Under the pieces are notes generated by a model. The model worked only from the letters and a program-made list of their open reading frames with translations. It did not search any database and was not told the origin of the DNA. A DNA stretch of 64,000 nucleotides from Rhodospirillaceae bacterium (GTDB lineage: Bacteria; Pseudomonadota; Alphaproteobacteria; UBA6615), in the NCBI GenBank assembly GCA_002713365.1, contig PASR01000008.1, forward strand, positions 426,215 to 490,214. The letters run 5' to 3'. A program made the position numbers and the translations under genes. Positions 8,167 through 17,421 of this stretch are shown here, piece by piece (position 1 is the stretch's first letter; each line of letters opens with the position of its first letter).

Positions 8167-9024
8167 TTAGAAAGGAACATCACCTTGAATAACAATACGG
8201 TGCATTAAACGATGTTTAGTATAGTCAAACAGGGCATAATGAAGCGACAGCCTATTATCCCATACAGCAAGATCATTAGTTTGCCATTTATGGCGATAAT
8301 TAAATTCAGGTGTTTTTAAATAATCAAATAGATATCTAAGTAGAAAATCGCTTTCACGTTTATCCATGCCTTTAATTAGAGAGGTCATGGATTCATTCAC
8401 GAACAAACCTTTCTTTCCTGTTACCGGGTGGGTTCTTACCATTGGGTGCAACGCTGGACGGTAAGATGCTCGCTGATCCTTAATAGAATCGGTTCCTTCT
8501 CCATCCCACATCTCGGGCCTTACATGCTCATCATAAGGTTGATATGAGTCGTGATACGCCCAGAGCCCGTCTATATGAGCCTTCATACGGTCAGACAATG
8601 CCTCATAAGCAGCGACTGTACTAACCCAAATAGTATCCCCTCCCAAAGGTGGAATATCTTTCGCATATAACACAGTTCCAAGAGTTGGTTTTTTTCTTCC
8701 TACAAAATCTGTATGCCAAAGATCACGGGTTACATGAGGTGGATTTTCGGAATCGTATTCGAGTATATCTATTTCAGGGTAATCAGGGCTTTTTTCAAAA
8801 CCGGAGACCGCCGCCGGCTGTGGTTCACCAAAGCGGCGGGAAAACGCTACTTGCTGATGAGAACTAATTTTTTGATCTCGGAATATTATTACAGTACGGT
8901 CAAGTAATGCACTATGTATTTCATTAAATTGTGCATTAGTAAGTTCTTTTGATAAATCAATTCCCTCTATAACCCCGCCGCATGCAGCAGACATCTCAGT
9001 TAGAGTGAAACTTTCATAATCCAT
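8167..9024 (-). CDS. TauD/TfdA-family Fe(II)/2-oxoglutarate dioxygenase
   Basis: Non-heme iron, 2-oxoglutarate-dependent dioxygenase of the taurine/2,4-D dioxygenase family; these hydroxylate a small substrate that then breaks down. Seen: facial triad H104 and D106 in DLWHTDF and distal H262 in WDNRLSLHYALFDY, with R276 in HRLMHRIVI as the likely 2-oxoglutarate anchor. 285 aa is full length. True taurine dioxygenase is not assured: there is no taurine transporter or sulfonate gene nearby. It starts 17 bases after hinT on the same strand, so it may be read from the his cluster. Confidence 0.88.
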   Translation of the reverse strand: MDYESFTLTEMSAACGGVIEGIDLSKELTNAQFNEIHSALLDRTVIIFRDQKISSHQQVAFSRRFGEPQPAAVSGFEKSPDYPEIDILEYDSENPPHVTRDLWHTDFVGRKKPTLGTVLYAKDIPPLGGDTIWVSTVAAYEALSDRMKAHIDGLWAYHDSYQPYDEHVRPEMWDGEGTDSIKDQRASYRPALHPMVRTHPVTGKKGLFVNESMTSLIKGMDKRESDFLLRYLFDYLKTPEFNYRHKWQTNDLAVWDNRLSLHYALFDYTKHRLMHRIVIQGDVPF

Positions 9025-9041
9025 TTATACTCCCCCTCTAT

Positions 9042-9410
9042 TTATCCCTTTGTATTTTCAATCATCCGACCAAGGTTCTTTCCCCCTAATACATGGACGT
9101 GAAAATGAGGGACTTCCTGGTTAGCATCTTCGCCATTATTAGCTAAAATTCGATAACCTGATTTTACTATATCAAAATCATTTGCCACTTGCGATACAAT
9201 GCGCATAAAACTAGCAATTTCATGGTCATTTGCATTTGTCGTAAATTCTTGAAGAGATCTATACTCCCCCTTAGGTATGACAAGAATGTGAACTGGTGCT
9301 TGTGGATTAATATCCTGAAATGCTAGGGAATATTCGTCTTCGCAAACTTTTTTACAAGGAATTTCACCACGAAGAATTTTAGCAAAAATATTATTTTTGT
9401 CATAAGACAT
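9042..9410 (-). CDS. hinT: HIT-family protein (HinT-like nucleotide hydrolase)
   Basis: Small histidine-triad protein that hydrolyses purine nucleoside phosphoramidates and adenylylated compounds. Seen: IFAKILRGEIPCKKV near the start, DINPQAPVHILVIPK, and the HIT signature PHFHVHVLGG with catalytic histidines near the C-terminus. 122 aa, typical of HinT. The position directly after hisE (5 bases) is common in alphaproteobacteria. Confidence 0.93.
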   Translation of the reverse strand: MSYDKNNIFAKILRGEIPCKKVCEDEYSLAFQDINPQAPVHILVIPKGEYRSLQEFTTNANDHEIASFMRIVSQVANDFDIVKSGYRILANNGEDANQEVPHFHVHVLGGKNLGRMIENTKG

Positions 9411-9415
9411 CTTAT

Positions 9416-9763
9416 TTAACTCTCATTTCCCTTCTTGGGCCTAGATGATTTTTCAACTAACCCAGAAACTCCCTCGCGACTAGATAACTCCGACCATATA
9501 TCATCAAGCTTTATGCCCTGATCAACCCATAAAACACATAAATGGTATAGCAGGTCTGCGCTTTCTCGTATGAGTGCGTCTGATCCTTCGTCTAAAGCAG
9601 CAAATACAACCTCTTCAGCCTCTTCTGTAACTTTTGCACCTATTTTAGCAGTACCCTTTGTTAATAGACTCGCTGTATAGGAGGTATTAGTTGAAGCCCT
9701 TTGACGCTCTTGAATAATTTGGCAAAGCTTCTCGAGAGCTGGTTGATTTTTCTGACTGCCCAC
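9416..9763 (-). CDS. hisE: Phosphoribosyl-ATP pyrophosphatase
   Basis: Second step of histidine biosynthesis: hydrolyses phosphoribosyl-ATP to phosphoribosyl-AMP. Seen: SYTASLLTKGTAKIGAKVTEEAEEVVFAAL with the acidic metal-binding EExxE helix, and the ESADLLYHL segment of the MazG-like fold. 115 aa, a stand-alone HisE without a HisI domain. The start is a GTG directly abutting the hisF TAG stop; a GGAGG lies about 10 bases before it, inside the end of hisF, which supports this start and translational coupling. Confidence 0.95.
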   Translation of the reverse strand: MGSQKNQPALEKLCQIIQERQRASTNTSYTASLLTKGTAKIGAKVTEEAEEVVFAALDEGSDALIRESADLLYHLCVLWVDQGIKLDDIWSELSSREGVSGLVEKSSRPKKGNES

Positions 9764-10546
9764 CTAAATTGTCCTCCGATTTACTGCATCCAATCTAACA
9801 GGAACCCCCGCCGCTTCCATATACTCTTTAGTTTCTGTTATAGAATATTCACCAAAATGGAATATAGACGCAGCCAGAACAGCAGAAGCATGACCCTTAC
9901 TAACACCATCTACCATATGCTCTAAAGAACCAACTCCCCCAGAAGCAATCAACGGGATAGAAACTTTATCAGCTATCTTACGTGTCAGATCTATATCAAA
10001 ACCAGCCTTAGTGCCATCACGGTCCATCGACGTCAAAAGTATTTCACCTGCGCCAAATGACTCCATCTTTTTTGCCCATTCAACAGCATCAAGGCCAACT
10101 GATACACGACCGCCATGAGTAAATACCCCCCAGCTTCCAAAACCAGTTGATTTTGCATCAATGGCCACGACGATACATTGACTACCAAATTTTTCAGATG
10201 CCTCGCGAACAAATTCAGGTCTGGACACAGCAGCAGTATTTATTGAAACCTTGTCCGCTCCAGCTCTAAGTAACTTGCGAATATCATTAATATCCCGGAC
10301 ACCCCCTCCCACTGTAAGAGGCATGAAGCAGGCCTCTGCCGTGCGAGAAACTACGTCATAAATAATATCTCTGTTATCACTGGATGCAGTTATATCTAGG
10401 AAACAAAGCTCATCTGCACCTTCATAATCATATATTTTTGCTTGCTCAACTGGGTCACCGGCATCACGTAAATCAACAAAGTTTACCCCCTTAACAACAC
10501 GACCGTCTTTAACATCAAGACATGGAATAACTCTTATTTTTAGCAT
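9764..10546 (-). CDS. hisF: Imidazole glycerol phosphate synthase, cyclase subunit
   Basis: Cyclase half of IGP synthase; uses ammonia from HisH to make imidazole glycerol phosphate and AICAR. Seen: (beta/alpha)8 barrel with N-terminal [17 protein letters not shown] carrying the first catalytic aspartate, VGGGVRDI phosphate-binding loop, VAIDAK with the second aspartate, and a C-terminal [11 protein letters not shown] phosphate loop. 260 aa, standard length. It is 5 bases from hisA upstream and abuts hisE downstream. Confidence 0.97.
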   Translation of the reverse strand: MLKIRVIPCLDVKDGRVVKGVNFVDLRDAGDPVEQAKIYDYEGADELCFLDITASSDNRDIIYDVVSRTAEACFMPLTVGGGVRDINDIRKLLRAGADKVSINTAAVSRPEFVREASEKFGSQCIVVAIDAKSTGFGSWGVFTHGGRVSVGLDAVEWAKKMESFGAGEILLTSMDRDGTKAGFDIDLTRKIADKVSIPLIASGGVGSLEHMVDGVSKGHASAVLAASIFHFGEYSITETKEYMEAAGVPVRLDAVNRRTI

Positions 10547-10551
10547 AAAAC

Positions 10552-11286
10552 TTAGTTTCCTAAAAAATTTAAGGCTTTTTTCAGGTCCAGTTGGCCATCA
10601 TATAAAGCACGCCCACTAATGACACCTATAACTCCATCAGCTTCATGGGGCTTCAAAGATATTAAATCCTTTATTGAAGATATCCCACCGGAAGCTATTA
10701 TGGGTGTTGTCAGTCTTCTCGCTATATTAGCTGTAGCATCTACATTGACCCCAGATAGGACCCCATCGCGATCAATGTCTGTATAAATAATTGCAGAGAC
10801 ACCAGCGTCTTCAAAACGAAAACCCAGCTCAATTGCAGTCATTGTAGCAGTTTCCGCCCAACCTTCGATTGCAACTAATCCTTTACGCGCATCAACACCA
10901 ACAGCAATCTGGGTAGGAAATAGTTTACATGCCTCCTTTACCAATTCTGGCTCTTTAACAGCAGCCGTCCCTAGAATTACCCTATTTATCCCAGCAGCCA
11001 ACCACTTTTCAATTTGTGCGAGAGATCGAATACCCCCACCTAATTGAACATGAACAAAGCTGTGCTTAGCAACTTCTAAAATATTTTCTACCGCTTCCTT
11101 ATTTACCGGCTCTCCTGCAAAAGCACCGTTTAGGTCAACAACATGCAGCCATTTCGTACCGGCATCTATGAAGGCCTTTGCCTGTCCCGCGGGATTATGA
11201 CTAAAAATTGTCGCCTCTTCCATATCACCACGAAGCAATCGCACACATTTCCCATCTTTTAAATCAATTGCCGGAAACAAAATCAT
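10552..11286 (-). CDS. hisA: Phosphoribosylformimino-AICAR ribotide isomerase (ProFAR isomerase)
   Basis: Amadori isomerase of histidine synthesis, converting ProFAR to PRFAR. Seen: [18 protein letters not shown] with the catalytic aspartate, [10 protein letters not shown] and [10 protein letters not shown] phosphate-binding loops, and [14 protein letters not shown] with the second catalytic aspartate. 244 aa, a typical barrel. It lies between the GNAT gene (8-base gap) and hisF (5-base gap). Confidence 0.97.
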   Translation of the reverse strand: MILFPAIDLKDGKCVRLLRGDMEEATIFSHNPAGQAKAFIDAGTKWLHVVDLNGAFAGEPVNKEAVENILEVAKHSFVHVQLGGGIRSLAQIEKWLAAGINRVILGTAAVKEPELVKEACKLFPTQIAVGVDARKGLVAIEGWAETATMTAIELGFRFEDAGVSAIIYTDIDRDGVLSGVNVDATANIARRLTTPIIASGGISSIKDLISLKPHEADGVIGVISGRALYDGQLDLKKALNFLGN

Positions 11287-11294
11287 AGTAATCC

Positions 11295-11810
11295 TTAAAG
11301 GTCTTTTGTGTAATATAAACCACGTACGTATTCGCCATTAATCCGTGCATACTTAGGATGAACTCCCCATCGAGCATAGCCACTTTCTTCAAATATTTGT
11401 ATTGCCCTCTCTTGTGTTTCTCGTACATCTAGATTGAGTACGGTATAAGCCTCTCTTCGAGCTAAATCCTCACAAGCCTCTAGTATAGCTGGCGCCAAAC
11501 TATGCCCACGAGCCCAAGGCGCCAGGAAAAAAGTAGTTACAGTAACTGTAAATGATTGTGCTTCAGCATTAGATCGCGGGCGATTAAGTTGAGCAGATCC
11601 TGCTATCACGCCATCCAATCTACCGCCAAAAACAGTTCTTCCTGGCACCAACAAGGTGCCACGCCAATAAGATTCCATCACATCCCTACGTGGAGGCTTA
11701 AGCCAACCAAAACCTCCACCTGCGGTAATTGCCGCTTCTGCGGCATCACACATATCTGCTAGGTCATTACCTCTAAACTCCGATAATCTATCCACAACAA
11801 TTTCTGCCAT
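11295..11810 (-). CDS. GNAT-family N-acetyltransferase in the his cluster
   Basis: GCN5-related acetyltransferase of 171 aa. Seen: central beta strands [11 protein letters not shown] and [27 protein letters not shown], the latter corresponding to acetyl-CoA-binding motif A (RGxGxA type, here RGHSLA), then [21 protein letters not shown] typical of motif B. The substrate is unknown. Genes of this type are embedded between hisH and hisA in several alphaproteobacteria, which suggests cotranscription rather than a proven role in histidine synthesis. Confidence 0.82.
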   Translation of the reverse strand: MAEIVVDRLSEFRGNDLADMCDAAEAAITAGGGFGWLKPPRRDVMESYWRGTLLVPGRTVFGGRLDGVIAGSAQLNRPRSNAEAQSFTVTVTTFFLAPWARGHSLAPAILEACEDLARREAYTVLNLDVRETQERAIQIFEESGYARWGVHPKYARINGEYVRGLYYTKDL

Positions 11811-11836
11811 TATGAGTTACTAAACCCCTTATTATT

Positions 11837-12493
11837 TTAAGGCGACCAGGCCAGAAAGTTAGATATAAGACGCAAACCAGCTGTCTGGCTTTTTTCTGGA
11901 TGAAATTGTGTTCCCACCATATTATCTCTTCCAATTGCAGCAACAATCTCATCTCCATATTCAGTAGTAGCTAAAACATTCTGTGAATCAGCTCCAGTAA
12001 ATTGATAACTGTGAACAAAATAAACATGGGGAATTTTAGTTTCGTTTTGTAACCCGTTAAATAGAGGGTGGTCGCATGAAACAATTTTTAATTCATTCCA
12101 TCCCATATGAGGAATCTTTAGATTGGTGCCCGTTGTATTAATAGGCATTACATTACCCGTTATCCAATTAAAACCAGGAGTTACTGAATGCTCATAGGAA
12201 CTTGTTGCCATTAGCTGCATACCAACACATATACCAAGAAAAGGACGATTTTTTTCAATAACAGCAATATGTAATGACTCGCTGAGTCCCGGCGATTCCA
12301 TTACGCCTTTGTAACAATCCGCAAATGCCCCTACCCCCGGCAGCACTAAGCGGTCTGCGCTAGAAACAATCGACGAATCAGAAGTGACCTCAACCTTCAG
12401 AGGCAAACCTGCCTCAATTGCCATTCTTTCAAATGCCTTCGCAACTGAACGCAGATTACCTGATCCATAATCAATTATGGCAATCGTTTGCAT
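11837..12493 (-). CDS. hisH: Imidazole glycerol phosphate synthase, glutaminase subunit
   Basis: Class I glutamine amidotransferase that supplies ammonia to HisF. Seen: IDYGSGNLRSV at the N-terminus, LPGVGAF, nucleophile C89 in LGICVGMQL, and H198/E200 in GTQFHPEKSQ completing the Cys-His-Glu triad. 218 aa, usual length. Start at the ATG at 12493. It is separated from the DUF2628 gene by 9 bases and from the GNAT gene by 26 bases. Confidence 0.97.
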   Translation of the reverse strand: MQTIAIIDYGSGNLRSVAKAFERMAIEAGLPLKVEVTSDSSIVSSADRLVLPGVGAFADCYKGVMESPGLSESLHIAVIEKNRPFLGICVGMQLMATSSYEHSVTPGFNWITGNVMPINTTGTNLKIPHMGWNELKIVSCDHPLFNGLQNETKIPHVYFVHSYQFTGADSQNVLATTEYGDEIVAAIGRDNMVGTQFHPEKSQTAGLRLISNFLAWSP

Positions 12494-12502
12494 CCCATAC
12501 CC

Positions 12503-12901
12503 CTAAGACTCAACTAAAACTGTATTTAATAAATATCTATGCTCGGCTTCATTTTTATTTCTGCCAGCAATCACTACATAATCAACATAGCCTCTTTGGG
12601 ATAAAGCGGCCCGTCTAAGGTCATTAGCCCAAATTCCAACAAAAAGCATAACCTGAAATTGCGAAATTATTACTACATAATTTGTTAAATATAACGCATC
12701 ACAAGTAATAGGTATTGCGATCAAAATTAGAGAAATGGCTATCATCGTTTTCCACATTCCATGCCACAAGGCCCAAAATGGACCCAATAAAAAACCAGCC
12801 CAATTGAATCCCTCTTTAGTTAACACTACCTCACCATCTGATGATGTTGACCACGGAGCTATTTGTGCGGTGTAAATTTTCACGACGGCCTTTCTCATCA
12901 T
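12503..12901 (-). CDS. DUF2628-type small membrane protein
   Basis: 132-aa protein with the DUF2628 pattern: a short N-terminal segment, then WAGFLLGPFWALWHGMW with a hydrophobic helix, two further hydrophobic stretches (MIAISLILIAIPITCDALYL and VVIISQFQVMLFVGIWA), and a basic polar tail. Predicted inner-membrane protein of unknown function. It lies between hisB and hisH on the same strand, where such genes are often found in alphaproteobacteria. Two adjacent ATGs (12901 and 12898) are possible starts. Confidence 0.78.
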   Translation of the reverse strand: MMRKAVVKIYTAQIAPWSTSSDGEVVLTKEGFNWAGFLLGPFWALWHGMWKTMIAISLILIAIPITCDALYLTNYVVIISQFQVMLFVGIWANDLRRAALSQRGYVDYVVIAGRNKNEAEHRYLLNTVLVES

Positions 12902-13001
12902 AAAGAAACTACATTTCTAGTAGACTATTTAATAATAAAACCTTTTATGCCTTTAGTATAGAAATTAGCACTTTCTTAGAACTAGCCTTGAGTCACAATA
13001 C

Positions 13002-13640
13002 TTAAAGAGATCCTCCTAATATACCTTTTGTTGAAGGAATGGAATCCGCACGTCTAGGATCAATTTCCACTGCATCACGTAAAGACCTAGCCAAGCCTTT
13101 ATAACACGACTCAATCATGTGATGATTATTTTCACCATAAATAGTTTCAACATGAAGCGTTAATCCAGCCGCTTGAGCAAATGCCTTAAACCATTCTTGA
13201 AATAGCTCAGTATCCATATCTCCTAATTTAGGACGACTGATTGGTACCTTCCAAACTAAATAAGGTCGGTTAGACGCATCTAAAGCGACTCTTGTGAGGG
13301 TTTCATCCATAGGAACTAATGCAAAACCATAGCGTCGAATTCCTCGCCGCTCACCTAAAGCTTGACTGATAGCCTCACCAACAGCATAGCCGCTATCTTC
13401 AGTAGTATGATGAAAATCAATATGTAAATCTCCAGAGGCACGAACCTTAAGATCTATTAAACTATGACGTGATAGTTGTTCCAACATATGATCTAGAAAT
13501 CCAATACCTGTTTCAATGTCATAAATACCTGTTCCATCTAAGTTTACTTCAACCAATATTTCTGTTTCTCGAGTTTGACGAGTAACAGCGCCTAATCGAG
13601 CTAACTGATCAGAGTTTTTATTTATATTTTGTTTACTCAT
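13002..13640 (-). CDS. hisB: Imidazoleglycerol-phosphate dehydratase
   Basis: Manganese-dependent dehydratase converting imidazole glycerol phosphate to imidazole acetol phosphate. Seen: [37 protein letters not shown] with metal-binding histidines, and a C-terminal [21 protein letters not shown] repeat of the fold. 212 aa, the monofunctional form without the phosphatase domain. It is the first visible gene of the his cluster; the divergent hslV lies 201 bases away, so the his promoter is probably in that gap. Confidence 0.97.
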   Translation of the reverse strand: MSKQNINKNSDQLARLGAVTRQTRETEILVEVNLDGTGIYDIETGIGFLDHMLEQLSRHSLIDLKVRASGDLHIDFHHTTEDSGYAVGEAISQALGERRGIRRYGFALVPMDETLTRVALDASNRPYLVWKVPISRPKLGDMDTELFQEWFKAFAQAAGLTLHVETIYGENNHHMIESCYKGLARSLRDAVEIDPRRADSIPSTKGILGGSL

Positions 13641-13841
13641 TTTAATCCCCGGGGAACTAAATCTAACACAAATTTAAAGCCTACATAGCAGGGGCGGCAA
13701 TGCAATACTACCACATCTAATAATCTATGGGCTTGACGGAAGCGTACGAATAACCAAATGAAGTAACATAGTATACTATAGCCTAACAGTTTAAAATTAT
13801 TTAAATACCTTAACAACAAACATAAAAAGGCGGATATATGA
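13641..13841. promoter_or_regulatory. Divergent promoter region hisB / hslVU with a possible RpoH-type site
   Basis: 201-base gap between divergent hisB and hslV. On the plus strand, CTTGACG (13732-13738), a 14-base spacer and ACCAAAT (13753-13759) resemble a heat-shock RpoH promoter (CTTGAAA, 13-15, CCCATNT), 5/7 at -35 and partial at -10, about 80 bases before hslV. hslVU is a classical heat-shock operon, which makes this plausible. A TATACT at 13772-13777 lacks a good -35. An AAGGCGG ribosome site precedes hslV at 13827-13833. No his-specific attenuator was recognised. Confidence 0.4.
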
Positions 13842-14402
13842 ATGTATACAGAAAATAAAGGCGCCGAAATTGATCTATGGCACGGCACTACAATTCTTTC
13901 AATCCGCAAAAAAGGAAGCGTAATCATAGCGGGTGACGGTCAGGTAACCCTAGGTTCCACCATAATAAAGTCTTCGGCACGTAAAGTTAGACCACTCGCA
14001 GATGGTAATGTAATTGCAGGCTTTGCAGGAGCTACAGCTGATGCTTTTGCCCTTTTTGAAAGGCTAGAATCTAAACTGGAGCAACACCCGGGACAGCTTA
14101 CTCGCGCTTGCGTAGAAATGGCTAAAGATTGGCGTACCGACCGATATTTACGTAGACTAGAGGCCATGATGGCAGTAGCTGACAAAGAGACCTCTTTAGT
14201 TCTTACTGGAACGGGTGATGTTTTAGAGCCTGACGATGGCATAATAGCAATAGGCTCGGGCGGCAACTATGCACTTGCAGCCGCTCGCGCTTTAATAAAC
14301 GAGGATAACATATCCGCTCATGAAATAGCTAAAAGAGCTATGGCAATTGCAGCAGATATTTGTGTTTATACAAATACCAACGTGACAATAGAGAGCCTAT
14401 GA
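13842..14402 (+). CDS. hslV: ATP-dependent protease HslV, peptidase subunit
   Basis: Threonine peptidase forming the two-hexamer core of the HslVU (ClpQY) protease. Seen: [20 protein letters not shown], where Thr16 becomes the N-terminal nucleophile after removal of a 15-residue propeptide, followed by VTLG, RKVRPL and [10 protein letters not shown]. 186 aa, typical for alphaproteobacteria. An AAGGCGG at 13827-13833 precedes the ATG. The stop overlaps the hslU start as ATGA, indicating translational coupling. Confidence 0.96.
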   Translation: MYTENKGAEIDLWHGTTILSIRKKGSVIIAGDGQVTLGSTIIKSSARKVRPLADGNVIAGFAGATADAFALFERLESKLEQHPGQLTRACVEMAKDWRTDRYLRRLEAMMAVADKETSLVLTGTGDVLEPDDGIIAIGSGGNYALAAARALINEDNISAHEIAKRAMAIAADICVYTNTNVTIESL

Positions 14403-15712
14403 CAAATTTTTCCCCCCGCGAAATAGTATCCGAATTAGATCGATTCATAATTGGCCAGAATGACGCCAAGCGCGCTGTAGCAGTGGCTTTAAGGAACCGC
14501 TGGCGTAGACAACAACTTCCTGAGGATTTAAAAGAGGAGGTTTTGCCCAAAAACATTCTGATGATTGGACCAACTGGAGTTGGAAAAACAGAAATATCTC
14601 GTAGACTTGCCAAATTAGCTAATGCACCATTCATAAAGATTGAAGCAACTAAGTTTACTGAGGTCGGTTATGTAGGCCGTGATGTGGAATCTATAGTACG
14701 TGATTTAGTTGAGCAATCCATAATGATGACACGTGAAGTCCGACGTAGAGAAGTAAATGCACAAGCTGAGGTAAATGCAGAGCAGAGAGTTTTAGATGCT
14801 ATTGTTGGAGAAAATGCAAGTGATTCCACCCGGCAATCTTTTCGAGAAAAATTAAGGCGTGGCGAGTTAGACGAAAAAGAAATTGAGATAGAAGTTACAG
14901 AAACGGGCGGTATTCAAATGCCGACTATGGATATACCTGGAATGCCCGGTTCTCAAATGGGTATGATAAACTTCAATGATATGCTTGGGAAAGCTTTCGG
15001 CCAACGTACTTCTCCACGTAAATTGAGCGTCGTTGAAAGCTATGAGATCCTCATGGCCGATGAATCTGACAAACTTTTAGACGATGATAAAATTGTTAAA
15101 GAAGCACTAAGCGCTGTTGAAAACAATGGAATAGTGTTTCTAGATGAAATTGATAAAATAACTGGTCGCAGCGAACGTTCTGGAGGAGGGGATGTTAGCC
15201 GAGAAGGTGTTCAACGCGATTTATTACCGTTAATAGAAGGAACCACAGTGGCAACGAAGCACGGTGCTGTAAAAACAGATCATATTTTATTTATTGCTTC
15301 TGGTGCGTTTCATTTAGCAAAACCCTCTGACCTTTTGCCTGAATTACAGGGACGTCTGCCAATACGCGTGGCATTAAAAGCACTCACAAGGGATGACTTT
15401 GGTAGAATACTTCGGGAACCAGAAAATAGCTTGATTAGACAATCGGTAGCTCTATTAAAAACAGAAGGATTGACGCTTGATTTTACTCAGGATTCTATTG
15501 ATGCAATTGCAGATCTCAGTGCGGAGATAAATCAAAATGTTGAAAATATAGGAGCCCGCCGATTACACACTGTTATTGAGCGGCTACTCGAGGAAATAAG
15601 TTTTACTGCGACCGATCGAGGAGGAGAAACTATTGAAATTGATGCTGCAATGGTTCGTGATCGTGTTGAAGAATTAGCAAAGAACGCCGACCTATCAAAA
15701 TTTATTCTATAA
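14399..15712 (+). CDS. hslU: ATP-dependent protease HslU, ATPase/unfoldase subunit
   Basis: AAA+ unfoldase that feeds substrates into HslV. Seen: [28 protein letters not shown], Walker [10 protein letters not shown] at about residues 58-66, an inserted I-domain (about 110-235) with a Met/Gly-rich stretch, Walker [11 protein letters not shown], and the C-terminal [21 protein letters not shown] sensor-2 region ending in the conserved leucine tail. The start at 14399 overlaps the hslV TGA; a frame opening 39 bases earlier would lie inside hslV. 437 aa, standard. Confidence 0.97.
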   Translation: MTNFSPREIVSELDRFIIGQNDAKRAVAVALRNRWRRQQLPEDLKEEVLPKNILMIGPTGVGKTEISRRLAKLANAPFIKIEATKFTEVGYVGRDVESIVRDLVEQSIMMTREVRRREVNAQAEVNAEQRVLDAIVGENASDSTRQSFREKLRRGELDEKEIEIEVTETGGIQMPTMDIPGMPGSQMGMINFNDMLGKAFGQRTSPRKLSVVESYEILMADESDKLLDDDKIVKEALSAVENNGIVFLDEIDKITGRSERSGGGDVSREGVQRDLLPLIEGTTVATKHGAVKTDHILFIASGAFHLAKPSDLLPELQGRLPIRVALKALTRDDFGRILREPENSLIRQSVALLKTEGLTLDFTQDSIDAIADLSAEINQNVENIGARRLHTVIERLLEEISFTATDRGGETIEIDAAMVRDRVEELAKNADLSKFIL

Positions 15713-15783
15713 ATTAACTTAGTATATTTTTTGTGACATTATAAAAAACATTACAAACAAATTAATTATCTGGGAGTTAAAAA

Positions 15784-16566
15784 ATGAAAATGCCCTCTAA
15801 AATAGTTGATATATCTATGCCCTTAGATAATGAAACAGTCTGCGATCCAGAAATAATGAGACCAAAAATTAAATATGTTAGCCAAAAAGATAATGCTGAG
15901 GCGATGGCTGGCTTTTTCGATGAAATGAAACCCTCAGACTTACCTAATGGTGAAGGTTGGGCGTGGGAGGTAATAACATTAACCACACATAATGGGACTC
16001 ATATCGATGCACCCTGGCATTATCATTCGCATGACAAGGATGGTAATCCCATGCAAACTATTGATGAGCTTCCACTGGATTGGTTTTTTCGCCCAGGTGT
16101 TAAACTTGATTTCCGTAATATGCCAGACGGCTATGTGGTCCAGCCAGAAGATATAGAATCTGAACTCAAACGAATTGGGCATGATTTACAACCACTCGAT
16201 ATCGTGCTTGTTAACACGAAAGCCAGTGAATATTATGGCACAAACGAGTATATCGATCATGGAATCGGTATTGGTAAAGAAGCAACCCTTTATTTAACCC
16301 GTGATCATGGCGTAAGAGTAACTGGCATAGATGCCTGGGGATGGGACGCACCATTTAAGTTTGCAAAAGAAGAATGGTTAAAGGACCGTGATGCAAATAA
16401 AATATGGCAGGGACACTGGGCAGGTATTGAACAACCATATTGTCATATGGAGAAGTTGTTAAATTTAGAAACGTTGCCGGATAAAGGCTTTACCGTTAGT
16501 TGTTTTCCATGGAAAATTAAGGGGGCTTCAGCTGGGTTCATACGAGCGGTGGCAATGTTTGATTAG
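15784..16566 (+). CDS. Cyclase-family (kynurenine formamidase-like) metal-dependent hydrolase
   Basis: Member of the PF04199 cyclase family, which includes bacterial kynurenine formamidase KynB and isatin hydrolase. Seen: the metal-binding motif HNGTHIDAPWHYH at about residues 71-83, FDFRNM-like LDFRNMPDGYVVQ, and a C-terminal GASAGFIRAVAMFD. 260 aa. A GGGAG at about 15771-15775 precedes the ATG. No tryptophan-degradation genes are near, so the substrate cannot be fixed. It is convergent with the Smr gene and could be an independent transcript after hslU. Confidence 0.85.
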   Translation: MKMPSKIVDISMPLDNETVCDPEIMRPKIKYVSQKDNAEAMAGFFDEMKPSDLPNGEGWAWEVITLTTHNGTHIDAPWHYHSHDKDGNPMQTIDELPLDWFFRPGVKLDFRNMPDGYVVQPEDIESELKRIGHDLQPLDIVLVNTKASEYYGTNEYIDHGIGIGKEATLYLTRDHGVRVTGIDAWGWDAPFKFAKEEWLKDRDANKIWQGHWAGIEQPYCHMEKLLNLETLPDKGFTVSCFPWKIKGASAGFIRAVAMFD

Positions 16567-16644
16567 GAAATAATAAAGATCTGCAATTTTATAAAACCGA
16601 TTATTTATGGACAATATTCAACTTTGATAAAAAAATCACGAACT

Positions 16645-17244
16645 TTAATTATTTGAGCGGCGAAGCAAAATATAAAATGCACCCCCGCCGCCATGTTCGG
16701 GACGTGCCGCACAAAAAGCTAAAATATAAGGCCGACACGATGGCTGATTAAGCCAATCAGGTAAATTCTTTCGCAAGACCCCGCCGCCCTTACTCAATGA
16801 TCCCTTGCCGGTTATCACTAATACAACTCGTCTGCCAGATAAGGCACAACTGCTAATAAATGAATTAAGTTCTGATTGGGCTACGTCCTGATAGTAGCCA
16901 TGCAAGTCTAAACGTGCCTCAATACTTAGTTTTCCACGACGAAGTCTTTCCATTGTGCGTCTATCAACACCAGAAAATTTATCAATATAAAGTTTTGGTT
17001 GCAGTGTGTTTTTTTTCACTGTCTTTGATGTTGCATTGGACAAGCCTGTAAAAGAAGTCTTTGATAGTCCTGAGCTCAAACGGGTCGGTCTACTTACCTT
17101 TTTTTCTCTAGTTGACCGAAACCGTTTATTATTAAGAGGCTTTACGCCAGTCATGGTTTTCTTAAAGAGAACCTCATCGTGTTCATCAATGTCTTTGTCA
17201 GTTAAGGTTTTAGATCGCCCCTTTTCTTGTGAATGCGTTACCAT
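16645..17244 (-). CDS. Smr-domain protein
   Basis: 199-aa protein with a C-terminal Smr (small MutS-related) domain, a fold seen in DNA/RNA endonucleases. Seen: basic, low-complexity N-terminal half (about residues 1-85), then GVDRRTMERLRRGKLSIEARLDLHGYYQ with the LDLHG motif at about residue 112, VVLVITGKGSLSKGGGVL, and LAFCAARPEHGGGGAFYILLRR. This gene is commonly found between mltA and hslVU in alphaproteobacteria; here lutABC is inserted between it and mltA. Confidence 0.88.
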   Translation of the reverse strand: MVTHSQEKGRSKTLTDKDIDEHDEVLFKKTMTGVKPLNNKRFRSTREKKVSRPTRLSSGLSKTSFTGLSNATSKTVKKNTLQPKLYIDKFSGVDRRTMERLRRGKLSIEARLDLHGYYQDVAQSELNSFISSCALSGRRVVLVITGKGSLSKGGGVLRKNLPDWLNQPSCRPYILAFCAARPEHGGGGAFYILLRRSNN

Positions 17245-17247
17245 ATT

Positions 17248-17421
17248 TTATTCAGATTCAACTAGAATTAAATGTAAACGTCTAGGCCCATGAGCCCCCA
17301 ATAATAATGTCTGCTCTATATCTCCTGATCGAGACGGGCCAGTTATAAAATTTACCGTTCTAGGCATTCGTATTAATTTATCTTCAACAGTAGATCTTTG
17401 GCGTATTATATCCCAAATATC
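17248..17421 (-). other. Conserved LutC C-terminal segment downstream of the internal TAG
   Basis: 57 sense codons in the lutC frame after the amber codon, with no frameshift or second stop before TAA. Residues RTVNFITGPSRSGDIEQ and GAHGPRRLH are the most conserved part of the LutC/LUD family, so this stretch still looks selected or has been separated only recently. Confidence 0.85.

Noticed and set aside
7022..9024. Taurine-utilization operon
   Set aside because: The TauD-type protein has the right triad, but no tauABC transporter, sulfite or sulfonate gene is near; the substrate remains unknown.
13637..13927. Minus-strand 96-codon frame over the hisB/hslV gap
   Set aside because: Overlaps the hslV start and has no recognisable domain; it covers the divergent promoter region.
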